Source: Petrolisthes cinctipes (taxonomy: Eukaryota; Arthropoda; Malacostraca; Decapoda; Porcellanidae). From it: a DNA stretch of 64,000 bases. Under the pieces are notes generated by a model. That model worked only from the letters and a program-made list of their open reading frames with translations. It was not told the DNA's origin and ran no database searches. Below, one piece after another: positions 50,901 to 61,587 of this stretch. Positions within the stretch are counted from its first letter, which is position 1; each line of letters opens with the position of its first letter. The position numbers were made by a program, and so were the translations under genes. The stretch spans positions 2,480,001-2,544,000 of the forward strand of contig JAWQEG010000710.1 of assembly GCA_033782935.1 (NCBI GenBank). Reading direction: 5' to 3'.

Positions 50901-52744
50901 GGCATGTATTTTGAAAATACTCTAACACGGAGTAGGCATGTACAGATCGCTTCTGGGACCCCAAAATATTGAATTTTCGGGTGTTTTGAGCCTGAATTTG
51001 AGATATAAACGGGTACAGAAGATGCATGCACATATCAACTTTTGGGCACCTAAAACATCGATTTTGAGCATTTTTTGGGCCTGTATTTTGTAAATACTCT
51101 AACACGGAGTAGGCATGTACATATCGCTTCTTGGACCCCATAATATCGAATTTTCTGGTGTTTTTGGCCTGAATTTGAGATATCACCTCTACTCACCTAA
51201 AATATCGATTTTTAGCAAGTTTTGAGCCTATATTTTGAAAATATTCTAGCACAGATCGATTCTGGGACCCCAAAATATCGAATTTTCGGGTGTTTTGAGC
51301 CTGAATTTGAGATATAAACGAGTACAGAAGATGCATGCACATATCGACTTTTGGGCACCTAAAATATCGATTTTGAGCATGTTTTGAGCCTATATTTTGA
51401 AAACATTCTAGCACTGAGTAGGCATGTACAGATCGCTTCTGGGACCCCAAAATATCGAATTTTCGGGGGTTTTGAGCCATAATTTGAGATATAAACGAGT
51501 ATAGAAGATGCATACCCATATTGACTTTTGGGCACCAAAAATATCGATTTTTAGCATGTTTTGGGCCTGAATTTTGAAAATACTCTAACACGGAGTAGGC
51601 ATGTACAGATCGCTTCTGGGACCCCAAAATATCGAATTTTCGGGTGCTTAGGACCAGAATTTGAGATATAAACGGGTACAGAAGATGAATGCACAAATCG
51701 ACTTTTGGGCACCTAAACGATCGATTTTCAGTATGTTTTTGGCCTGTATTTTGAAAATACTCTAACACGGAGTAGGCATGTACAGATCGCTTCTTGGACC
51801 CCTGAATATCGAATTTTCGGGTCTTTTGGGACTGAATTTGAGATATCGACTTTTTGGCACCTAAAATATCGATTTTTAGCATGTTTTGAGCCTATATTTT
51901 GAAAATATTCTAGCACTGAGTAGGCATGTACAGATCGCTTCTGGGACACCAAAATATCGAATTTTCGGGTGTTTTGAGCTTGAATTTGAGATATAAACGA
52001 GTACAAAAGATGCATGCACATATCGACTTTTGGGCACCTAAAATATCGATTTTGAGCATGTTTTGAGCCTATATTTTGAAAACATTCTAGCAATGAGTAG
52101 GCATGTACAGATCGCTTCTGGGACTCCTAAATATCGAATTTTCGGGTGTTTTGGGCCTTAATTTGAGATATCGCCTTTAAGCACCTAAAATATCGATTTT
52201 TAGCATGTTTTTAGCCTATATTTTGAAAATATTCTAGCACTGAGTAGGCATGTACAGATTGCTTCTGGGACCCCAAAATATTGAATTTTCGGGTGTTTAG
52301 GGCCAGAATTTAAGATATAAACGGGTACAGAAGATGCATGCACATATAGACTTTTGGGCACCTAAAAGATCGATTTTCAGTATGTTTTTGGCCTGTATTT
52401 TGAAAATACTCTAACACGAAGTGGGCATGTACAGATCGCTTCTGGGACCCATAAATATCGAATTTTCGGGTGTTTTGGGATAGAATTTGAGATATCAACT
52501 TTTTGGCACCTAAAAGATCGATTTTTAGCATGTTTTTAGCCTATATTTTAAAAATATTCTAGCACTGAGTTGGCATGTACAGATTGCTTCTGGGACCCCA
52601 AAATATTGAATTTTCGGGTGTTTTGAGCCTGAATTTCAGATATTAACGGGTATAGAAGATACATGCACATATTGACTCTGGGCATCTTAAATATCGATTT
52701 TTAGCATGTTCTGGGCATGTATTTTGAAAATACTCTAACACGGA

Positions 52745-52830
52745 GTAGGCATGTACAGATCGCTTCTTGGAAGTCCAAAATATCGAATTTTCGGGTGGTT
52801 TGAGCCTGAATTTGAGATATAAACGGGTAC
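52745..52830 (+). other. In-register deletion junction, 679 bp (4 monomers), HOR4 copy 2
   Basis: The hybrid monomer starts with the rare GCTTCTTGGAAGTCC of 45,93x and ends with the GGGTACTGAAG and ATATCGACTCTTGGGC of about 46,680. 45,915 to 46,594 is 679 bp, or four monomers. In copy 1 and copy 3 both parental monomers are present. Confidence 0.9.
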
Positions 52831-54930
52831 TGAAGATGCATGCACATATCGACTCTTGGGCACCTAAAACATCGATTTTGAGCATGTTTTGGGCCTTTAT
52901 TTTTTTAAATACTCTAACACGGAGTAGGCATGTACTGATCGCTTCTGGGACCCCATAATATCGAATTTTCGGGTGTTTTGGGCCTGAATTTGAGATATCG
53001 CCTTTACGCACCTAAAATATCGATTTTTAGCATGTTTTGAGCCTATATTTTGGAAATATTCTAGCACTGAGTAGGCATGTAAAGATCGTTTCTGGGACCC
53101 ATAAATATCGAATTTTCGGGTGTTTTGAGCCTGAATTTGAGATATAAACGAGTACAGAAGATGCATGCACATATCGACTTTTGGGCACCTAAAATATCGA
53201 TTTTGAGCATGTTTTGAGCCTATATTTTGAAAACATTCTAGCACTGAGTAGGCATGTACAGATCGCTTCTGGGACCCCAAAATATCAAATTTTCGGGTGT
53301 TTTGAGCCAGAATTTGAGATATAAACCGGTACTGAAGATGCTTGTACATATCGACTTTTCGGCACCTAAAACATCGATTTTGAGCATGTTTTGGGCCTGT
53401 ATTTTGAAAAATACTCTAACACGGAGTAGGCATGTACAGATCGCTTCTGGGACCCCCAAATATCTAATTTTCGGGTGGTTTGAGCCTGAATTTGAGATAT
53501 AAACGGGTACAGAAGATGCATGCACATATCGACTTTTGGGCACCTAAAATATCGATTTTGAGCATGTTTTGAGCCTATATTTTGAAAACATTCTAGCACT
53601 GAGTAGGCATGTACAGATCGCTTCTGGGACCCCAAAATATCGACTTTTCGGGTGTTTTGGGCCTTAATTTGAGATATCGACTTTTTGGCACTAAAAATAT
53701 CGATTTTTAGCATGTTTTTAGCCTATATTTTGAAAATATTCTAGCACTGAGTAGGCATGTACAGATTGCTTCTGGGACCAGAATATATTGAATTTTCGTG
53801 TGTTTTGAGACTGAATTTGAGATATAAACGGGTACAGAAGATACATGCACATATTGACTTTGGGCATCTAAAATATCGATTTTCAGCATGTTTTGGGCAT
53901 GTATTTTGAAAATACTCTAACACGGAGTAGGCATGTACAGATCGCTTCTGGGACCCCAAAATATCGAATTTTCGGGTGTTTTGAGCCTGAATTTGAGATA
54001 TAAACGGGTACTGAAGATGCATGCACATATCGACTTTTTGGCACCTAAAACATCGATTTTGAGCATGTTTTGGAACTGTATTTTGAAAATACTCTAACAC
54101 GGAGTAGGCATGTACAGATCGCTTCTGGGACACCTAAATATCGAAGTTTCGGGTGTTTTGGGACTGAATTTGAGATATAAACGAGTACTGAAGATGCATG
54201 CACATATCGACTTTTGGTCACCTAAAATATCGATTTTGAGCATGTTTTTAGCCTATATTTTGAAAACATTCTAGCACTGAGTAGGCATGTACAGATCGCT
54301 TCTGGGACCCCAAAATATCGAATTTTCGGGTGTTTAGGGCCAGAAATTGAGATATAAACGAGTACAGAAGATGCATGCACATATCGACTTTTGGGCACCT
54401 AAAAGATCGATTTTCTGTATGTTTTTGGCCTGTATTTTGAAAATACTCTAACACGGATTAGGCATGTACAGATCGCTTCAGGGACCCCTAAATATCGAAT
54501 TTTCGGGTGTTTTGGGCCTTAATTTGAGATATCGACTTTTTGGCACATAAAATATCGATTTTTAGCATGTTTTTAGCCTATATTTTGAAAATATTCTAGC
54601 ACTGAGTAGGCATGTACAGATTGCTTCTGGGACCCCAAAATATTGAATTTTCAGGTTTTAAGGGCCAGAATTTGAGATATTAACGGGTACAGAAGATGCA
54701 TGCACATATCGACTTTTGGGCACCTAATAGATCGATTTTCAGTATGTTTTTGGCCTGTATTTTAAAAATACTCTAACACGGAGTAGGCATGTACAGATCG
54801 CTTCTGGGACCCCTAAATATCAAATTTTCTGGTGTTTTGGGACTGAATTTGAGATATCGACTTTTTGGCACCTAAAAGATCGATTTTTAGCATGTTTTGG
54901 GCATATATTTTGAAAATATTCTAGCACTGA

Positions 54931-55010
54931 GTAGGCATGTACAGATTGCTTCTGGGACCCCAAAATATTGAATTTTCGGGTGTGTTGAGCCTGAATTTGA
55001 GATATAAACG
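54931..55010 (+). other. In-register deletion junction, 1,874 bp (11 monomers), HOR4 copy 3
   Basis: The hybrid monomer begins like 37,565 (GGTGTGTTGAGCC) and ends like 39,439 (GCACAAATCGAC, GGCACATAAACGATCG). 37,565 to 39,439 is 1,874 bp and 11 markers. The same hybrid is present at 63,271-63,350 in copy 4. Confidence 0.9.
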
Positions 55011-56924
55011 GGTACAGAAGATGCATGCACAAATCGACTTTTGGGCACATAAACGATCGATTTTCAGTATGTTTTTGGCCTGTATTTTGAAAATACTCTA
55101 ACACGGAGTAGGCATGTACAGATCGCTTCTTGGACCCCTAAATATCGAATTTTCGGGTGTTTTGGGACTGAATTTGAGATATCGACTTTTTGGCACCTAA
55201 AATATAGATTTTTAGCATGTTTTTAGCCTTTATTTTGAAAATATTCTAGCACTGAGTAGGCATGTACAGATTGCTTCTGGGACCCCAAAATATTGAATTT
55301 TCGGGTGTATTGAGCCTGAATTTGAGATATAAACAGATACAGAAGATACATGCACATATTGACTTTGGGCTTCTAAAATATCGATTTTCAGCATGTTTTG
55401 GTCATGTATTTTGAAAATACTCTAACACGGAGTAGGCATGTACAGATCGCTTCTGGGATCTCAAAATATTGAATTTTCGGGTGTTTTGAGCCTGAATTGG
55501 AGATATAAACAAGTACTGAAGATGCATGCACATATCGACTTTTGGGCCCCTAAAATATCGATTTTGAGCATGTTTTGAGCCTATATTTTGAAAACATTCT
55601 AGCACTGAGTAGGCATGTACAGATCGCTTCTGAGACCCCAAAATATCGAATTTTCTGGTGTTTTGAGCCTGAATTTGAGATATAAACGAGTACAGAAGAT
55701 GCATACACATATCGACTTTTGGGCACCTAAAATATCGATTTTGAGCATGTTTTGAGCCTATATTTTGAAAACATTCTAGCACTGAGTAGGCATGTACAGA
55801 TCGCTTCTGGGACCCCAAAATATCGAATTTTCGGGTGTTTTGGGTCTGAATTTGAGATATCGCCTTTACGCACCTAAAATATCGATTTTTAGCATGTTTT
55901 AAGCCTATATTTTGAAAATATTCTAGTACTGAGTAGGCATGTACAGATCGCTTCTGGGACACCAAAATATCGAATTTTCGGGTGTTTTGAGCTTGAATTT
56001 GAGATATAAACGAGTACAGAAGATGCATGAACATATCGACTTTGGGGCACCTAAAATATCGATTTTGAGCATGTTTTGAGCCTATATTTTGAAAACGTTC
56101 TAGCACTGAGTAGGCATGTACAGATCGCTTCTGGGACCCCTAAATATCGAATTTTCGGGTGTTTGAGGCCTTAATTTGAGATATCGACTTTTTGGCACCA
56201 AAAATATCGATTTTTAGCATGTTTTTAGCCTATATTTTGAAAATATTCTAGCACTGAGTAGGCATGTACAGATTGCTTCTGGGACCCCAAAATATTGAAT
56301 TTTCGGGTGTTTTGAGCCTCAATTTGAGATATAAACGGGTACAGAAGATACATGCACATATTGACTTTGGGCATCTAAAATACCAATTTTCAGCATGTTT
56401 TGGGCATGTATTTTGAAAATACTCTAACACGGAGTAGGCACGTACAGATCGCTTCTGGGACCCCAAAATATCGAATTTTCGGGTGTTTTGAGCCTGAATT
56501 TGAGATATAAACGGGTACTGAAGATACATGCATTCACATATCGACTTTTTGGCACCTAAAACATAGATTTTGAGCATGTTTTGGGCCTGTATTTTGAAAA
56601 TACTCTAACACGGAGTAGACATGTACAGATCGCTTCTGGGACCCCTAAATATCGAATTTTTGGGTGTTTTGGGCCTTAATTTGAGATATCGACTTTTTGG
56701 CACCTAAAATATCGATTTTTAGCATGTTTTTAGCTTATATTTTGAAAATATTCTAGCACTGCGTAGGCATGTACAGATTGCTTCTGGGACCCCAAAATAT
56801 TGAATTTTCGGGTGTTTACGGCCAGAATTTAAGATATAAACGGGTACAGAAGATGCATGCACATATAGACTTTTGGGCACCTAAAAGATCGATTTTCAGT
56901 ATGTTTTTGGCCTCTATTTTGAAA

Positions 56925-56945
56925 ATACTCTAACACGGAGTAGGC
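56925..56945 (+). other. In-register deletion junction, 1,001 bp (6 monomers), HOR4 copy 3
   Basis: GGCCTCTATTTTG on the left is the signature of 41,41x. GGGTGTTGTGGGACTG on the right is that of 42,50x. 41,448 to 42,449 is 1,001 bp and six monomers. Confidence 0.9.
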
Positions 56946-59900
56946 ATGTACAGATCGCTTCTGGGACCCCTAAATATCGAATTTTCGGGTGTTGTGGGAC
57001 TGAATTTGAGATATCGACTTATTGGCACCTAAAATATAGATTTTTAGCATGTTTTTAGCCTATATTTTGAAAATATTCTAGCACTGAGTAGGCATGTACA
57101 GATTACTTCTGGGACCCCAAAATATTGAATTTTCGGGTGTTTTGAGCCTGAATTTGAGATGTAAACGGGTACAGAAGATGCATGCACATATCGACTTTTG
57201 GGCACCTAAAATATCGATTTTGAGAATGTTTTAAGCCTATATTTTGAAAACATTCTAGCACTGAGTAGGCATGTACAGATCGCTTCTGGGACCCCAAAAT
57301 ATCGAATTTTCGGGTGTTTTGAGCCTGAATTTGAGATATAAACGAGTACAGAAGATGCATGCACATATCGACTTTTGGGCACCTAAAATATCGATTTTGA
57401 GCATTTTTTGAGCCTATATTTTGAAAACATTCTAGCACTGAGTAGGCATGTACAGATCGCTTCTGGGACCCCTAAATATCGAATTTTCGGGTGTTTTGGG
57501 ACTTAATTTGAGATATCGAGTTTTTGGCACCTAAAAGATCGATTTTTAGCATGTTTTTAGGATATATCTTGAAAATATTCTAGCACTAAGTAGGCATGTA
57601 CAGATTGCTTCTGGGACCCCAAAATATTGAATTTTCGGGTGTTTTGAGCCCGAATTAAAGATATAAACGGGTACATAAGATACATGCACATATTGACTTT
57701 GGGCATCTAAAATATCGATTTTCAGCATGTTTTGGGCCTGTAATTTGAAAATACTCTAACACGGAGTAGGCATGTACAGATCGCTTCTGGGATCCCAAAA
57801 TATCGATTTTTCGGGTGTTTTGAGCCTGAATTTGAGATATAAACGGGTACTGAAGATGAATGCACATATCGACTTTTTGGCACCTAAAACATCGATTTTG
57901 AGCGTGTTTTGGGCCTGTATTTTGAAAATACTCTAACACGGAGTAGGCATGTACAGATCGCTTCTGGTACCCCTAAATATCGAATGTTCGGATGTTTTGG
58001 GCCTTAATTACAGATATCAACTTATTGGCACCTAAAATATCGATTTTTAGCATGTTTTGAGCCTATATTTTGAAAATGTTCTAGCACTGAGTAGGCATGT
58101 ACAGATTGCTTCTGGGACCCCAAAATATTGAATTTTCGGGTGTTTAGGGCCAGAATTTGAGATATAAACGGGTACAGAAGATGCATGCACATATCGTCTT
58201 TTGGGCACCTAAAAGATCGATTTTCAGTATGTTTTTGGCCTGTATTTTGAAAATACTCTAACACGGAGTAGGCATATACAGATCGCTTCTGGGACCCCTA
58301 AATATCGAATTTTCGGGTGTTTTGGGACTGAATTTGAGATATCGACTTTTTGGCACCGAAAAGATCGATTTTTGGCATGTTTTTAGCCTATATTTTGAAA
58401 ATATTCTAGCACTGAGTAGACATGTACAGATTGCTTCTGGGACCCAAAAAATATTGAATTTTCGGGTGTTTTGAGCCTGAATTTGAGATATAAACGGGTA
58501 CAGAAGACACATGCACATATTGACTTTGGGCAACTAAAATATAGATTTTCAGCATGTTTTGGGCATGTATTTTGAAAATACTCTAACACGGAGTAGGCAT
58601 GTACAGATCGCTTCTGGGACCCCAAAATATTGAATTTTCGGGTGTTTTGAGCCTGAATTTGAGATATAAACGGGTACAGAAGATGCATGCACATATCAAC
58701 TTTTGGGCACCTAAAACATCGATTTTGAGCATTTTTTGGGCCTGTATTTTGTAAATACTCTAACACGGAGTAGGCATGTACATATCGCTTCTTGGACCCC
58801 ATAATATCGAATTTTCTGGTGTTTTTGGCCTGAATTTGAGATATCACCTCTACTCACCTAAAATATCGATTTTTAGCAAGTTTTGAGCCTATATTTTGAA
58901 AATATTCTAGCACAGATCGATTCTGGGACCCCAAAATATCGAATTTTCGGGTGTTTTGAGCCTGAATTTGAGATATAAACGAGTACAGAAGATGCATGCA
59001 CATATCGACTTTTGGGCACCTAAAATATCGATTTTGAGCATGTTTTGAGCCTATATTTTGAAAACATTCTAGCACTGAGTAGGCATGTACAGATCGCTTC
59101 TGGGACCCCAAAATATCGAATTTTCGGGGGTTTTGAGCCATAATTTGAGATATAAACGAGTATAGAAGATGCATACCCATATTGACTTTTGGGCACCAAA
59201 AATATCGATTTTTAGCATGTTTTGGGCCTGAATTTTGAAAATACTCTAACACGGAGTAGGCATGTACAGATCGCTTCTGGGACCCCAAAATATCGAATTT
59301 TCGGGTGCTTAGGACCAGAATTTGAGATATAAACGGGTACAGAAGATGAATGCACAAATCGACTTTTGGGCACCTAAACGATCGATTTTCAGTATGTTTT
59401 TGGCCTGTATTTTGAAAATACTCTAACACGGAGTAGGCATGTACAGATCGCTTCTTGGACCCCTGAATATCGAATTTTCGGGTCTTTTGGGACTGAATTT
59501 GAGATATCGACTTTTTGGCACCTAAAATATCGATTTTTAGCATGTTTTGAGCCTATATTTTGAAAATATTCTAGCACTGAGTAGGCATGTACAGATCGCT
59601 TCTGGGACACCAAAATATCGAATTTTCGGGTGTTTTGAGCTTGAATTTGAGATATAAACGAGTACAAAAGATGCATGCACATATCGACTTTTGGGCACCT
59701 AAAATATCGATTTTGAGCATGTTTTGAGCCTATATTTTGAAAACATTCTAGCAATGAGTAGGCATGTACAGATCGCTTCTGGGACTCCTAAATATCGAAT
59801 TTTCGGGTGTTTTGGGCCTTAATTTGAGATATCGCCTTTAAGCACCTAAAATATCGATTTTTAGCATGTTTTTAGCCTATATTTTGAAAATATTCTAGCA

Positions 59901-61587
59901 CTGAGTAGGCATGTACAGATTGCTTCTGGGACCCCAAAATATTGAATTTTCGGGTGTTTAGGGCCAGAATTTAAGATATAAACGGGTACAGAAGATGCAT
60001 GCACATATAGACTTTTGGGCACCTAAAAGATCGATTTTCAGTATGTTTTTGGCCTGTATTTTGAAAATACTCTAACACGAAGTGGGCATGTACAGATCGC
60101 TTCTGGGACCCATAAATATCGAATTTTCGGGTGTTTTGGGATAGAATTTGAGATATCAACTTTTTGGCACCTAAAAGATCGATTTTTAGCATGTTTTTAG
60201 CCTATATTTTAAAAATATTCTAGCACTGAGTTGGCATGTACAGATTGCTTCTGGGACCCCAAAATATTGAATTTTCGGGTGTTTTGAGCCTGAATTTCAG
60301 ATATTAACGGGTATAGAAGATACATGCACATATTGACTCTGGGAATCTTAAATATCGATTTTTAGCATGTTCTGGGCATGTATTTTGAAAATACTCTAAC
60401 ACGGAGTAGGCATGTACAGATCGCTTCTTGGAAGTCCAAAATATCGAATTTTCGGGTGTTTTGAGCCTGAATTTGAGATATAAACGGGTACAGAAGATGC
60501 ATGCACATATCGACTTTTGGGCACCTAAAATATCGATTTTGAGCATGTTTTGAGCCTATATTTTGAAAACATTCTACCACTGAGTAGGCATGTACAGATC
60601 GCTTCTGGGACCCAAAAATATCGAATTTTCGGGTGTTTAGGGCCAGAAATTGAGATATAAACGGGTACAGAAGATGCATGCACATATCGACTTTTGGGCA
60701 CCTAACAGATCGATTTTCAGTATGTTTTTGGCCTGTATTTTGAAAATACTCTAACACGGAGTAGACATGTATAGATCGCTTCTGGGACCCCTAAATATCA
60801 AATGTTCTGGTGTTTTGGGACTGAATTCGAGATATCGACTTTTTGGCACCTAAAAGATCGATTTTTAGCATGTTTTTAGCCTATAATTTGAAAATATTCT
60901 AGCACTGAGTAGGCATGTACAGATTGCTTCTGGGACCCCAAAATATTGAATTTTCGGGTGTGTTGAGCCTGAATTTGAGATATAAACAGGTACAGAAGAT
61001 ACATGCACATATTGACTTTGGGCTTCTAAAATATCGATTTTCAGCATGTTTTGGGCATGTATTTTGAAAATACTCTAACACGGAGTAGGCATGTACAGAT
61101 CGCTTCTGGGACACCAAAAATATCGAATTTTCGGGTGTTTTGAGCCTGAATTTGAGATATAAACGGGTACTGAAGATGCATGCACATATCGACTCTTGGG
61201 CACCTAAAACATCGATTTTGAGCATGTTTTGGGCCTTTATTTTTTTAAATACTCTAACACGGAGTAGGCATGTACTGATCGCTTCTGGGACCCCATAATA
61301 TCGAATTTTCGGGTGTTTTGGGCCTGAATTTGAGATATCGCCTTTACGCACCTAAAATATCGATTTTTAGCATGTTTTGAGCCTATATTTTGGAAATATT
61401 CTAGCACTGAGTAGGCATGTAAAGATCGTTTCTGGGACCCATAAATATCGAATTTTCGGGTGTTTTGAGCCTGAATTTGAGATATAAACGAGTACAGAAG
61501 ATGCATGCACATATCGACTTTTGGGCACCTAAAATATCGATTTTGAGCATGTTTTGAGCCTATATTTTGAAAACATTCTAGCACTGA

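Larger units (their letters stand above)
47097..53247 (+). repeat. HOR4 unit, copy 2, 6,151 bp
   Basis: Follows copy 1 at an offset of 11,215 for its first 0.85 kb. It then jumps 4,385 bp ahead near 47,953 (offset 6,830), and 679 bp more near 52,800 (offset 6,151). 11,215 minus 4,385 minus 679 equals 6,151, so the two losses account exactly for the length. The long shared middle (47,953 to about 52,790 versus 41,123-45,960) is near-identical by eye (42,730 C versus 49,560 T; 44,636 A versus 51,466 G). Confidence 0.92.
53248..61587 (+). repeat. HOR4 unit, copy 3, 8,340 bp
   Basis: Matches copy 1 at an offset of 17,366, then 15,492 after a 1,874-bp loss near 55,005, then 14,491 after a 1,001-bp loss near 56,940. 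11,215 minus 1,874 minus 1,001 equals 8,340. It keeps the 26-monomer block missing from copy 2 (apart from the 1,874 bp) and the four monomers lost there, so copy 3 did not descend from copy 2. Confidence 0.92.
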